Assembly: GCA_945877235.1 (NCBI GenBank)
Contig: CAMCRF010000011.1
Location: 1 to 64,000 of the forward strand
Length of the DNA: 64,000 bases
From: Bordetella parapertussis
Lineage (GTDB): Bacteria > Pseudomonadota > Gammaproteobacteria > Burkholderiales > Burkholderiaceae_A
Direction: 5' to 3'
The notes beneath the pieces are model-generated. The model saw nothing but the letters and a program-made list of their open reading frames with translations, did not search any database and was not told the DNA's origin. Numbering within the stretch: position 1 is the stretch's first letter; each line of letters opens with the position of its first letter. A program made the position numbers and the translations under genes. Below, piece after piece: positions 8,488 through 16,002 of this stretch.

Positions 8488-8517
8488 CGATCGACCAATG
8501 ATTTGATGGTCGAATCG
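8488..8517. repeat. Inverted repeat between nfeD-like gene and the Bug promoter
   Basis: Arms CGACCA and TGGTCG (8492-8497 and 8507-8512) are extended by CGAT and ATCG with one unpaired base, around a 9-nt loop. It lies 30 bp past the nfeD-like stop and 44 bp upstream of the shared promoter element. No T-run follows on the minus strand, so an operator or Rho-dependent end is as likely as a terminator. Confidence 0.45.
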
Positions 8518-8546
8518 CTACAAATAGTCGCTATATTGACCCTTCC

Positions 8547-8816
8547 CTAGTATCGGTTCACATCCTCCGAAGCCTCAGACGAATCCCCAGGCTTCAAGAA
8601 ATACTTGCGTAAGCCAACAAACGCTGCAGCAGACACAACCGCAAAGATTGCCAAATCCCTCGCGAGTGAAATCTCACCCGTAAAAAAATGAATCATCGCT
8701 ACTGGGAGGACGCCAATAGCACATCCGAGAAAGAAAAATGTTCCGGTGAGAATCTCAATGATGACCAGAGCAATGCCAATCACAAGCGTCCACTGGTAGA
8801 GCTCAATATCCATCAT
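8547..8816 (-). CDS. NfeD-like small membrane protein
   Basis: An 89-residue protein with two or three hydrophobic segments ('YQWTLVIGIALVIIEILTG', 'FFLGCAIGVLPVAMIHFF' and 'LAIFAVVSAAAFVGL') and a short polar tail. It lacks the C-terminal OB-fold of longer NfeD proteins. The start overlaps the stop of the stomatin-like gene by 4 bp, the classic NfeD/stomatin operon, in which the small protein is thought to support a membrane-bound SPFH protein. A second ATG directly follows the first. Confidence 0.8.
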   Translation of the reverse strand: MMDIELYQWTLVIGIALVIIEILTGTFFFLGCAIGVLPVAMIHFFTGEISLARDLAIFAVVSAAAFVGLRKYFLKPGDSSEASEDVNRY

Positions 8817-9667
8817 CTAGGGATGATTCGAGAAGCAACCGAGGACAATGACTCCATGAGCTCAGCCGGCAAAATCACAATCTTGGAGCTCTCGTTGACA
8901 CCAAGGCTTTCGATGGCCTTGGCCTGAATCTTCTTAATCTCAAAGTTGATGGCGGACTCTCCACCATTGCTGATCGATTTTGCGACAGCACTCACCGCAT
9001 ATGCATCGGCATCCGCAAGCACTCTCTTTGCTTCGGCCTGCTTCTGCGCGGTGTATAGATCGGCGTCTGCTTTAAGTTGAGCCGCCTCTTTCTCGCCCTC
9101 AGCTTGACGAACCACAGCGCGTCGATTTCTCTCTGCATTTAACTGCAACTGCATAGCCTTGCGCGTCTCGTCGTCCACCTCGACATCGATGATCTCTACC
9201 CTCGAGAGAACAATGCCCCACTCCTCGGTAACAGCGCGCAATTCCTCCTCTATTGCGTCTGATATTGAACGGCGATTGGACTGGACCCCATCAAGGTCTG
9301 TCTTACCAATCACACTGCGCACAACGCCCGTGACGGTCGTTTGGATGGCTTGGTCAATATTGTTGATGCGATAGACGGATTTCTCCGCGTGAACCACCCG
9401 AAAAAGAATCGCGAGGTCGATGCTAATGGTGACGTTATCAAGGGTGATCGTTGAGATTTTGCTGGTGGGGAGTTGTCGTTCAAGAACGTCTACCCGATGC
9501 CGCACAGCCTCAACAACTGGAATGATGATGTGAAAGCCCGCCTCAAGCGTGCGGTTGTAGCGCCCGAGCCGCTCAATGACAAAGTTCTGTGACTGCGGGA
9601 CGATCTTTATGCCGCGACTGAAAAAAACGATGACCAAGATCAGTACGGCTGCGCTGACAAACTCCAT
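8813..9667 (-). CDS. qmcA: SPFH/stomatin-like membrane protein, QmcA type
   Basis: A 284-residue slipin/stomatin homologue: an N-terminal membrane anchor ('FVSAAVLILVIVFFSRGI'), the SPFH domain ('VPQSQNFVIERLGRYNRTLEAGFHIIIP') and a charged helical segment rich in Ala, Glu and Lys ('RRAVVRQAEGEKEAAQLKADADLYT'), which forms the oligomerising coiled coil. The ATG at 9667 is chosen because GGAG lies 6 nt upstream and the membrane anchor follows at once; an upstream in-frame codon at 9736 adds a polar extension. Such proteins form membrane microdomains and affect FtsH proteolysis. It is translationally coupled to the NfeD-like gene. Confidence 0.9.
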   Translation of the reverse strand: MEFVSAAVLILVIVFFSRGIKIVPQSQNFVIERLGRYNRTLEAGFHIIIPVVEAVRHRVDVLERQLPTSKISTITLDNVTISIDLAILFRVVHAEKSVYRINNIDQAIQTTVTGVVRSVIGKTDLDGVQSNRRSISDAIEEELRAVTEEWGIVLSRVEIIDVEVDDETRKAMQLQLNAERNRRAVVRQAEGEKEAAQLKADADLYTAQKQAEAKRVLADADAYAVSAVAKSISNGGESAINFEIKKIQAKAIESLGVNESSKIVILPAELMESLSSVASRIIPR

Positions 9668-9867
9668 ACATTCTCCAATCGGCGGGTTATGTCTCGAGCT
9701 TAGACGAAACCGTTGCGGAACTGCAACCGAAGTCATGTGACACGGGGTGGCAGCAAGCAGCTTGAGGGTCTACCCCTTTTGTTGTCCTGTTTCCGGACAC
9801 TTCGCGAGCAGAGCCGATCAGTCACCAACCAACTCCATCGCCAATTCTCGTGGGTTATCAGTCTCGC

Positions 9868-10230
9868 TCAGGACGAGAGATCGCCCATCGCGTCAACAAC
9901 TTGCTTTCTGAGACTTGGTAGGTCTGCCTTGATCGTTCTCCAAACCAAAGCAAGATCAACCTTGAAGTAGCCGTGGGCAAGAAAATTACGCATCTCGTAA
10001 GCGAAAGACAGAGGGAGTGCGGGATGTGCGTTCAAAAACGATGGATCAACGCGTTCAATATTTCGACTTGCTTCACCGATGATTTCAAAATTTCGGATCA
10101 CTGCATCTTGAACCAAACGGTTTGACAAAAAATCATCCTGATTCATTCCGTGGGAGTAGTCCTCAATACGCCGTGTTGCCTCAAGAATATGCTCCAGATA
10201 GTCCGCAACTCTAAGGCGGTGGCGACTCAT
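9868..10230 (-). CDS. hepT: HepT-family toxin (DUF86 ribonuclease)
   Basis: A 120-residue all-helical HEPN-type RNase. The catalytic RX4HXY motif is intact: Arg81, His86 and Tyr88 in 'RNFLAHGY'. In studied pairs MntA inactivates HepT by adding AMP to that tyrosine. The start overlaps the antitoxin stop by 4 bp, so the pair is one transcript. Local base composition is AT-rich (about 37% G+C in 10081-10140), unlike the core genes downstream, suggesting transfer. With active-site residues present the toxin is probably functional. Confidence 0.9.
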   Translation of the reverse strand: MSRHRLRVADYLEHILEATRRIEDYSHGMNQDDFLSNRLVQDAVIRNFEIIGEASRNIERVDPSFLNAHPALPLSFAYEMRNFLAHGYFKVDLALVWRTIKADLPSLRKQVVDAMGDLSS

Positions 10231-10517
10231 ACCGGCCGGGCCTGATCAATTACTGCTTGGCGAAATTTATCGGGAAGTCCATCGGGTGTGAGGACATCAA
10301 CTCGGATACCCAACAAGTGCCGAAGCTTGAAACGAATGGCACCCAAATCAAATAGGGTAGTTTCCTCCGTAGTATCGACGAGGATGTCGAGGTCACTTTC
10401 CTCTGTGTCTGATCCATTCAACACAGACCCAAAAACCCGCGCGTTTGCCGTTCGATGAGAACGGACAATCTCACGAATCTCATTTCGGTGCGCAGCCAAT
10501 GCCTCGGAGGGTTTCAT
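10227..10517 (-). CDS. mntA: MntA-family antitoxin (minimal nucleotidyltransferase)
   Basis: A protein of 96 residues from the ATG at 10517, or 97 from the GTG at 10520. The nucleotidyltransferase signature GSX10DXD is exact: 'GSVLNGSDTEESDLD', placing Gly-Ser at residues 30-31 and the metal-binding aspartates at 42 and 44. In studied systems MntA polyadenylylates HepT to neutralise it. It is the first gene of the pair. A strong imperfect hairpin (10555-10589) lies about 38 bp upstream and could serve autoregulation. Confidence 0.9.
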   Translation of the reverse strand: MKPSEALAAHRNEIREIVRSHRTANARVFGSVLNGSDTEESDLDILVDTTEETTLFDLGAIRFKLRHLLGIRVDVLTPDGLPDKFRQAVIDQARPV

Positions 10518-10554
10518 CACGACGTTTGTTAATGATGTCTAGCACCCTATTAAA

Positions 10555-10589
10555 GCGTCTACGCTCCTTTTGAGCAAGGAGATAGACGC
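10555..10589. repeat. Imperfect inverted repeat upstream of mntA
   Basis: Outer arms GCGTCTA (10555-10561) and TAGACGC (10583-10589) are perfect. Inner arms CTCCTT and AAGGAG pair around a 6-nt loop, with a small bulge between the two stems. It lies in the 158-bp gap between the lrgB stop and the mntA start. No U-run follows on either strand, so a simple terminator is unlikely. Confidence 0.55.
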
Positions 10590-10675
10590 AGGAGGAAGCC
10601 GACTGTAATGGTAATCCTCCCCTTGTTTGGTGGGGCACTTTCAAAGAGGGGATCACCAAGAAGCCCCGGTCGCGA

Positions 10676-11404
10676 TCATGTCGCCAAGAATTTCACAACC
10701 CATGGACCGACAAGGGGCAGAAAAAGAGCGCCCAGCACACCGTGTAATCCCATGCCAACACTCGAGAAAGCCCCGGCGTCTGGATGCACTGCAAACGCCC
10801 GCGAGGTACCAATGCCATGCGCGGCCACGCCCACTGCGAAGCCACGCGCGGTCCAGTCTTTCATGCCTAGGGCGTTCAGTAAGTGGGTGGCTGTGATTGC
10901 GCCAATTACGCCTGTTGATACTGCGTAGACCGCAGTGAGCGTGGGGGAGATCCCCATAGATTCTGAGATGCCCATGGCAATGGGTGCCGTTACGGACTTG
11001 GCCAGCATGGGTGTAACAAGTTCTAAGGGCAGGCTAAACAGACTCGCAAGTCCAACGCTGGACACAACCGAGACAACGCCACCCATGATCAGGGCAAGAC
11101 CCAGTTCTGCAAAGCGCCCTTTGAGTAGATGCCAGCCTTGGGCAATGGGCACCGCCAGGGCCACAGTAGCCGTGCCCAACAGAAAGTGAATAAACTGCGC
11201 GCCCTCAAAGTATTGGGCGTATGGCATGTCGATCGCCAGCAGAACACCAGCCGTTAATAAGACCGCTATGGCCACGGGGTTGACCAATGGCGAACGGCCC
11301 ATGCTCTGATGAGCGAACACGCCCACTTGATACGCCACCAAGGTCAGGATCAGGCTAAAAAGCGGGCTACCACTGAGGTAGACCCATATTTCACGGAGAT
11401 CCAT
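10676..11404 (-). CDS. lrgB: LrgB/CidB/YohK-family membrane protein
   Basis: About 242 residues with multiple membrane spans and the family pattern ('NPVAIAVLLTAGVLLA' and 'LLGTATVALAVPIAQGW' in the first half, 'VTAPIAMGISESMGISPTLTAVYAVSTGVIGA' in the second). Homologues act with LrgA in murein-hydrolase control in Gram-positives and as a pyruvate/glycolate-type exporter in others; the plant homologue is PLGG1. The ATG at 11404 is used; a TTG precedes it at 11407. The gene starts 3 bp after the lrgA stop, so the two form one operon. Confidence 0.9.
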   Translation of the reverse strand: MDLREIWVYLSGSPLFSLILTLVAYQVGVFAHQSMGRSPLVNPVAIAVLLTAGVLLAIDMPYAQYFEGAQFIHFLLGTATVALAVPIAQGWHLLKGRFAELGLALIMGGVVSVVSSVGLASLFSLPLELVTPMLAKSVTAPIAMGISESMGISPTLTAVYAVSTGVIGAITATHLLNALGMKDWTARGFAVGVAAHGIGTSRAFAVHPDAGAFSSVGMGLHGVLGALFLPLVGPWVVKFLAT

Positions 11405-11407
11405 CAA

Positions 11408-11755
11408 TTACTCGGCTGGCGTCGTGACCGACCGCCGCTTGAGCACGAGCGCGGTTGTCGCCATCGCGAGAAGCACACTGACCAGCAGGACGATACCGAT
11501 CGAGAGCATGTGCCCCTTGAGCAAAGGCAGAAAGCTCACCACCCCGACGGCTGCAGGAACAAAGAGAAGCCCAAGGTGGGCAGTCAGGCTGCTTGCGACC
11601 ACTTGTAGGTCTGGGTCGGTTTTCTGGCGCCACAACAGACTGACAAGCAGCAAAATCAGGCCAATCACAGGCCCAGGAACTGGGGACGAAAGCGCACGCG
11701 CCACGATCTCGCCCGCCCCCTGGTAGAGCATCAAAATGATTAAGCCTTTGAGCAT
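11408..11755 (-). CDS. lrgA: LrgA/CidA/YohJ-family holin-like membrane protein
   Basis: A 115-residue membrane protein with about four hydrophobic segments and the CidA/LrgA pattern ('GLIILMLYQGAGEIVARALSSPVPGPVIGLILLLV', later 'LGLLFVPAAVGVV'). It is first in the lrgAB operon. The ATG at 11755 is chosen; a TTG two codons upstream is also in frame. The partner LrgB follows directly. Function is holin-like or in small-acid export, which sequence does not decide. Confidence 0.9.
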   Translation of the reverse strand: MLKGLIILMLYQGAGEIVARALSSPVPGPVIGLILLLVSLLWRQKTDPDLQVVASSLTAHLGLLFVPAAVGVVSFLPLLKGHMLSIGIVLLVSVLLAMATTALVLKRRSVTTPAE

Positions 11756-11817
11756 GTGCAATCCCTTGGCATTCGAGTAGTCAACGCCTCCATCCTAAGG
11801 GATATGATGAATGGCCA

Positions 11818-12174
11818 ATGAAACGAAACCCCAACCTCGGCCTCGCGATTGCAACAGTGCTCCTCTGCTTGTCTGCTGGAGCCGCGTTGGCTGCACCAAC
11901 AGTGCGGTTCATGACCGCGGGTGAGCTCTTCTCAAAGCTCTCCTCCGCTCAGCCCGAGGAGGTGTTCTCAGGCCAGAGTTATGTCATGGGTGTTATCGAT
12001 GGACTGACCTTGTCGAAAGATGCGCGGGTCTGCATGAGAACGGACGTTGAGATCAACCAAATTGCCGCGCTTGTGCTCGGGCAATTGGCTGCGCGTCCAG
12101 ACATTCACCGCTTCAATGCCGCCAGTGTGATTCGAGAGACGATTGCGGTCGAGCTCCCTTGCAGGCTCTCTTAG
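11818..12174 (+). CDS. Rap1a/Tai-like periplasmic protein
   Basis: A 118-residue secreted protein. A signal peptide covers residues 1 to about 26 ('LAIATVLLCLSAGAALA'). The mature part has two cysteines and the Rap1a/Tai pattern, including 'FSGQSYVMGVIDGLTL' and a final 'ETIAVELPC'. In type VI secretion loci such proteins are immunity factors against amidase effectors, but many stand alone, as here, with no effector or secretion gene nearby. Role unknown. It is divergent from lrgA, 62 bp away, and its stop lies 8 bp before the cupin start. Confidence 0.7.
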   Translation: MKRNPNLGLAIATVLLCLSAGAALAAPTVRFMTAGELFSKLSSAQPEEVFSGQSYVMGVIDGLTLSKDARVCMRTDVEINQIAALVLGQLAARPDIHRFNAASVIRETIAVELPCRLS

Positions 12175-12182
12175 AGGTCCTC

Positions 12183-12857
12183 ATGGAGTTAAACGCAGAT
12201 TTTGCCGAGCGCGTCGTCATAAACCACCACAACCTCGAGTGGGTGACCAGCCCAACGCCAGGGGTGACGAGACGCATGCTCGAGCGTAAGGGTGGAGAGG
12301 TTGCTCGAGCAACATCGATCGTGCGCTATGCCCCGGGGACGCACTTCCCTGCACACGCGCACGATTTCGGCGAGGAGATTCTGGTGCTCGAGGGCACGCT
12401 CAGCGATGAGCATGGTGACTATCCGGTTGGGACATACATCATGAACCCCCCGGGGTCCTTTCATGCTCCATTCAGTGAGCAAGGATGCACACTGTTTGTG
12501 AAGCTGCGTCACCTGGGCGCAGACCAGCTCGTGCGCGAGCGGGTGGACACCAATAAGGCCCCCTGGCTCCAAGGGCTCGTTGAGGGGCTCCATGTCATGC
12601 CGCTCATGCGGCAAGGAAGTGGGTCCACCCTCGTTCGTTGGGGTCCTCAAACCTACTTCAATCCTCACCGCCACTTCGGTGGAGAAGAAATCTTTGTGGT
12701 GCAGGGTACCTTCGAAGACGAACATGGAACCTACCCAGCCGGCAGCTGGATTCGTAGCCCGCACATGAGTCTCCATCAGCCATTCAGCCGCGAGGGCTGC
12801 ACCATCTTCGTAAAGACAGGGCACCTCCACCTTCCTCAGAGTGAGGCACGCGCCTAA
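12183..12857 (+). CDS. Double-cupin protein (ChrR-like cupin)
   Basis: A 224-residue protein of two similar cupin domains. Each has a metal-binding pattern: 'HAHDFGEEILVLEG' then 'SFHAPFSEQGCTLFVK' in the first, and 'PHRHFGGEEIFVVQG' then 'SLHQPFSREGCTIFVK' in the second. This resembles the ChrR cupin domain. No zinc-binding anti-sigma domain or sigma factor is present, so an enzymatic or redox role is as likely as regulation. The ATG at 12183 is supported by GAGG upstream. Its stop overlaps the next start (TAATG). Confidence 0.8.
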   Translation: MELNADFAERVVINHHNLEWVTSPTPGVTRRMLERKGGEVARATSIVRYAPGTHFPAHAHDFGEEILVLEGTLSDEHGDYPVGTYIMNPPGSFHAPFSEQGCTLFVKLRHLGADQLVRERVDTNKAPWLQGLVEGLHVMPLMRQGSGSTLVRWGPQTYFNPHRHFGGEEIFVVQGTFEDEHGTYPAGSWIRSPHMSLHQPFSREGCTIFVKTGHLHLPQSEARA

Positions 12858-13243
12858 TGGAAATGGAGAAAGCACGCGAGGCATCCAGCGGCGCGGCCGT
12901 TCGTGTTTTCTATGACGGGTCCTGCCCCCTCTGCAGCAAAGAGATTGCGCTCTACCAGCGGCTCGATTCTGCAAAAAAAGTCGCTTGGTGCGACGTCTCC
13001 TCACCCGAGCAGGCGCCTCTGCTGCCACTACCGCAGTCCGTGCTGATGGCTCGGTTTCATGTTCAGCCCATACCGGGCGAACCCATCTCAGGTGCACGCG
13101 CTTTTCTTGAGCTCTGGAGGCATATTCCCGGCTGGCGCTGGCTATCGGTTTTGCGTCATGTACCGGGCGTGCCGAGCCTGCTTGAGCTCGCGTACGTGAT
13201 GTTTTTGAAGATCAGGCCAGCGATACAGTGCCGATTGAAGTAG
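12857..13243 (+). CDS. DCC-family (DUF393) thiol-disulfide oxidoreductase-like protein
   Basis: A 128-residue protein with the DCC signature 'VFYDGSCPLCSKEI' (Asp20, Cys23, Cys26), a CXXC pair in a predicted thioredoxin-like fold. Members are small cytoplasmic proteins of largely unknown function. It overlaps the cupin stop by one base and is probably co-translated with it. The gene ends 4 bp before the convergent class II aldolase stop. Confidence 0.85.
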   Translation: MEMEKAREASSGAAVRVFYDGSCPLCSKEIALYQRLDSAKKVAWCDVSSPEQAPLLPLPQSVLMARFHVQPIPGEPISGARAFLELWRHIPGWRWLSVLRHVPGVPSLLELAYVMFLKIRPAIQCRLK

Positions 13244-13247
13244 AGGA

Positions 13248-14015
13248 TCATTCCAGCACGGTAGGGTCGCGTCGAATCTCTTCACGAGCCATGGCTTCCC
13301 ACAGGAACGGAAATCCGTTCGCATCAGGGCGCTGCCCGGTGGCAGTTGCAACAGCGACTGGCAGCGGTACGCCACCGCCAAGCACCTCGACACGCCACGC
13401 CATGCGACTGCGCCACTCCAGAGTGATCGCACGCAGGTGAGCCTGACGGATATTTTTAGCAACCAGCAGGACACCATGGTTGGCCAGCAATGCCCACTTA
13501 TGTTGACCAAGCGCACTGGCCGCAGCGCGGCCAGCCTCTCCGTCCTCTACCGTGCCACGGTACTCGTCATAGACCACTGGATCGGTATCGACCAGGGCCG
13601 AGGTCTGATCATAAATGGGCGGCACGCGCCCCACTGCAGACCATACTGAGCCCCACTCGGAATGGTTGTGGAGCACTACGCTGACATCGTGCCGCGCATG
13701 GTGGACATCCATGTGCAGGTTAATGGCAGGCGTGATGTTCCATTCGCCTTCCAAGACCTTTCCTTGCGCATCCAGACGCAAAATGTCAGATGCAGTCAAC
13801 TCGGCCCAGGTGAGTTCCCAGGGATTGGCCAGGAAGGTTCCATCGTCCTGACGCAAGGTGATGTGTCCGGCTATATGATCGTTATAGCCCTCTCGGTGCA
13901 ACACGCGGCACAGCAGTGCAACCTGCTGCTGCGGTGTGAGGTTAGGTAAAAGTGCATGGCGGCCGGGCCGGGGGGCATAGCGGGCCAGTAATTCGGCGTT
14001 CACATCATTCATCAT
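13248..14015 (-). CDS. Class II aldolase/adducin-family protein
   Basis: A 255-residue protein with the zinc-dependent class II aldolase fold: 'GYNDHIAGHITLRQDDGTFLANPW' near residues 44-67, the metal pair in 'VVLHNHSEWG' and a third histidine in 'LLANHGVLL'. Homologues are sugar-phosphate aldolases, or decarboxylases and dehydratases of hydroxy acids. A GGAG lies 7 nt before the first of two adjacent ATGs. It begins 2 bp after the TauD-like dioxygenase stop, and the two are probably one catabolic transcript controlled by the divergent TetR protein. Substrate unknown. Confidence 0.85.
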   Translation of the reverse strand: MMNDVNAELLARYAPRPGRHALLPNLTPQQQVALLCRVLHREGYNDHIAGHITLRQDDGTFLANPWELTWAELTASDILRLDAQGKVLEGEWNITPAINLHMDVHHARHDVSVVLHNHSEWGSVWSAVGRVPPIYDQTSALVDTDPVVYDEYRGTVEDGEAGRAAASALGQHKWALLANHGVLLVAKNIRQAHLRAITLEWRSRMAWRVEVLGGGVPLPVAVATATGQRPDANGFPFLWEAMAREEIRRDPTVLE

Positions 14016-14017
14016 CG

Positions 14018-14872
14018 TTAACTCCCTTTTGATTCAGAAATGGGTTTGTCGCGCGCAAACACCGATGCACGATGCATGCGCCGCTGGTGCGGCTTGTAGT
14101 CGAGGATGGCGTTGTGTATTACGCTGCGGTTGTCCCAAATCACCATATCCCCCACAGCCCAACGATGCCTGTAAACGAACTGCACATGCTGGCAATGAGA
14201 GTGAAGATAGGCCAGGATGGCGTCGCTCTCTGCTGCCGCCAAACCTTCAATATGCGTCGTATATGTCGGGCTAATGTAAAGCGCTCTTCGGCCCGTGACA
14301 GGGTGTGTGGTTACCATCGGGTGCAAGTGACGCCGGTTCATCTGGATAACTTCCAGGTAGCGCTCGTGCGTCACGACGCGTTGGCGGAGGGCCGCCGTCA
14401 TTGGGCCATTCATATCGTGCCAGGCGTGTAACCCGCCGAGGTACTGCTTCATTCGCTCGGACAGAGCGTCGTAAGCCGTAGTCATGCTGATCCAGCATGT
14501 GTCCCCCCCGCATGGCGGCAAAATTTTGGCCTGCGTCATGGTGACAATGGGCGCGCTGGGCAGAAAGCTCTCGTCGTGGTGCCACATATCAGCCCGGTCG
14601 CCCAACTTGGAATCGATGACCGTGATCTGTTCGTAGCCCTCGCCTAGGTTAGGGTAGAAGGTATGAACCTCCGCATGACCGAAATGGTTCGCAATCGCAA
14701 GGTGCTGCGCAAGCGTTAAATCGGGCACATGCAGCACGAGCGCTTCGTGCTTGACCAGCGCAGCCTCGAGCGCCTCCAGTGTTCCTGGCAAACACAAGTT
14801 TTCAAGATCGAGATCAAGCACTTCGGCGCCGATGGCAGGACCGAGTGAGCAGACAGTGAACGGTGACGACAC
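14018..14872 (-). CDS. TauD/TfdA-family Fe(II)/2-oxoglutarate dioxygenase
   Basis: A 284-residue non-haem iron dioxygenase. The iron facial triad is visible: the HxD pair in 'MWHHDESF' (His98, Asp100) and a distal histidine in 'RRMHRASV', whose arginines bind 2-oxoglutarate. 'WDNRSVIHNAI' is also typical. The GTG at 14872 is preferred because AAGGAG lies 6 nt upstream and the product then starts like TauD ('SLGPAIGAEV'); the frame extends to a GTG at 14944 without such support. Known members hydroxylate taurine, phenoxyacetates, alkyl sulfates and other small acids. It forms an operon with the class II aldolase gene. Confidence 0.88.
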   Translation of the reverse strand: MSSPFTVCSLGPAIGAEVLDLDLENLCLPGTLEALEAALVKHEALVLHVPDLTLAQHLAIANHFGHAEVHTFYPNLGEGYEQITVIDSKLGDRADMWHHDESFLPSAPIVTMTQAKILPPCGGDTCWISMTTAYDALSERMKQYLGGLHAWHDMNGPMTAALRQRVVTHERYLEVIQMNRRHLHPMVTTHPVTGRRALYISPTYTTHIEGLAAAESDAILAYLHSHCQHVQFVYRHRWAVGDMVIWDNRSVIHNAILDYKPHQRRMHRASVFARDKPISESKGS

Positions 14873-15012
14873 GACAGTCTCCTTATGAATCCGGAATAAT
14901 GAGGACGAAAGGTCAACAGGCAAGCGCTTCAGGTACGAACTCACAGAGTTTATGAAGCTCTTACAGCGGACGACAGTCGCATTAGCGCAGCGACAGAAGG
15001 CTACTCAACCTA

Positions 15013-15034
15013 TTGATTTACCGATGTAATTCAA
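15013..15034. promoter_or_regulatory. Palindromic operator between dioxygenase and tetR
   Basis: A 22-bp palindrome: arms TTGATTTAC (15013-15021) and GTAATTCAA (15026-15034) match at 8 of 9 pairs around a self-complementary-like CGAT centre. It lies 39 bp before the tetR ATG and 140 bp from the dioxygenase start. Size and placement fit a TetR operator controlling both directions; binding is inferred. Confidence 0.65.
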
Positions 15035-15073
15035 ACCAAGTGGCATCTCGAGAGGACAGACACTCACATTTCC

Positions 15074-15784
15074 ATGCACACAAAACGCAAGCCGCCCCCT
15101 TCGGGCACTCCGAGTTCGTCGGGGCTGCTTCCCGCGCCGCGTAAACGTCCCAATCAGTCGCGCTCACGCGCGCTGGTTGACGCCGTCGCGCAGGCATGTA
15201 TGCAAATCTTGGACAAAGAAGGCGAAGAGGCACTGACCGTAGCCCGCATCGCGGAAGTCTCTGGCGCAGCCGTTGGCTCTATTTACCAGTACTTCCCCAA
15301 CAAGGACGCCATCGTTGCCTTGCTTTATGAGCGCGTACTCGACCAGGAATCTGAGCATCTGCTCTTGATGCGCGAGCGGCTAGCCTGCATGCCGCTGAAC
15401 GCAGCCCTGCGCGAGATCCTTGCAAACATCATCCGTGTCGAGCTGCGGCTTTTCAAATTGAACCAGTCCTTTCACTTACGCCATCATGCAGCCCTGCATC
15501 TGGGGATGTGGCGCAGCCAGTACCGAAATGCTGGCGAATTCATCGAAGCCACCTGGTTGCCGCTGCTGCAAATGTATGCGCATGAGGTCAAAACCCCCCA
15601 CACCGCATTGGCTGCCTATTTACTTGGTCAAGGATTGCGCAGCGTGATCCGGTCTGCGCTGGAAGACATTCCGCAGCAACTCGAATCGCCCGCCTTTCTG
15701 GACAGCCTGGTCGCCATGGCCATGGGCTGCTTGCATCCAGATGAATCAGGCGACGCATCAGGCGACGCAATAGGGCGCAGGTGA
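15074..15784 (+). CDS. TetR-family transcriptional regulator
   Basis: A 236-residue regulator with the TetR helix-turn-helix at residues about 35-80 ('LTVARIAEVSGAAVGSIYQYFPNKDAIVALLYERV') after a basic N-terminal tail. The C-terminal ligand domain is unassigned. It is divergent from the dioxygenase/aldolase operon with a 22-bp palindrome between them, the usual arrangement for a local repressor. The last residues contain a small repeat ('SGDASGDA') from a 12-bp tandem duplication at 15746-15769. The start lacks a well-placed ribosome site, so a later start is possible. Confidence 0.88.
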   Translation: MHTKRKPPPSGTPSSSGLLPAPRKRPNQSRSRALVDAVAQACMQILDKEGEEALTVARIAEVSGAAVGSIYQYFPNKDAIVALLYERVLDQESEHLLLMRERLACMPLNAALREILANIIRVELRLFKLNQSFHLRHHAALHLGMWRSQYRNAGEFIEATWLPLLQMYAHEVKTPHTALAAYLLGQGLRSVIRSALEDIPQQLESPAFLDSLVAMAMGCLHPDESGDASGDAIGRR

Positions 15785-15791
15785 GACGCTT

Positions 15792-15824
15792 TAAGAAAAC
15801 AAAAACGCCCGCATTCGCGGGCGT
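15792..15824 (-). terminator. Intrinsic terminator after tRNA-Ser
   Basis: A perfect 8-bp stem (15805-15812 ACGCCCGC with 15817-15824 GCGGGCGT) and a 4-nt loop. On the minus strand it is followed directly by TTTTTGTTTTC. It ends the tRNA-Ser transcript 10 nt past the CCA. On the plus strand the stem could also stop tetR, but no T-run follows there. Confidence 0.85.
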
Positions 15825-15833
15825 GATTCTTAG

Positions 15834-15924
15834 TGGCGGAGAGAGCGGGATTCGAACCCGCGGTAGGCTATGAACCTACACACGCTTTCCAGGCGTGCGA
15901 CTTAAACCACTCATCCATCTCTCC
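15834..15924 (-). tRNA. tRNA-Ser (anticodon GGA)
   Basis: A 91-nt class II tRNA with encoded 3' CCA. The 7-bp acceptor stem pairs GGAGAGA with TCTCTCC; the anticodon loop reads CTGGAAA, giving anticodon GGA (serine UCC/UCU). A long variable arm (TGTGTAGGTTCATAGCCTAC region) and the T-loop GGTTCGAATCC are present. It lies between acs and the convergent tetR. Confidence 0.95.
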
Positions 15925-15944
15925 GCTGTGCTTCACATCAGCCC

Positions 15945-15976
15945 GAAAGAACAACGGGCCTGCATCTGCAAGCCCG
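15945..15976 (-). terminator. Probable terminator after acs
   Basis: Hairpin 15955-15976, a 10-bp stem with one G-T pair: CGGGCTTGCA and TGCAGGCCCG around a 2-nt loop, in minus-strand sense. A moderately T-rich stretch (TTGTTCTTTC) follows. It lies 27 bp past the acs stop and 30 bp before the tRNA, so it separates the two transcripts. Confidence 0.55.
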
Positions 15977-16002
15977 CGATTCTAACAGTTTTAGGCAACC
16001 GC

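Noticed and set aside
9770..9815. Short TGTCC...GGACA hairpin before qmcA, resembling a transposon end
   Set aside because: It shares only CCCCT and CCGGACAC with the IS3-type end at base 149, with different spacing and no transposase remnant, so it is not called.
12189..13097. A 302-codon minus-strand open frame opposite the cupin and DCC genes
   Set aside because: The translation has no recognisable domain and mirrors the codon bias of the two real plus-strand genes.
15746..15769. 12-bp tandem duplication at the end of tetR
   Set aside because: Only two copies in a disordered protein tail; in-frame and without an evident role.
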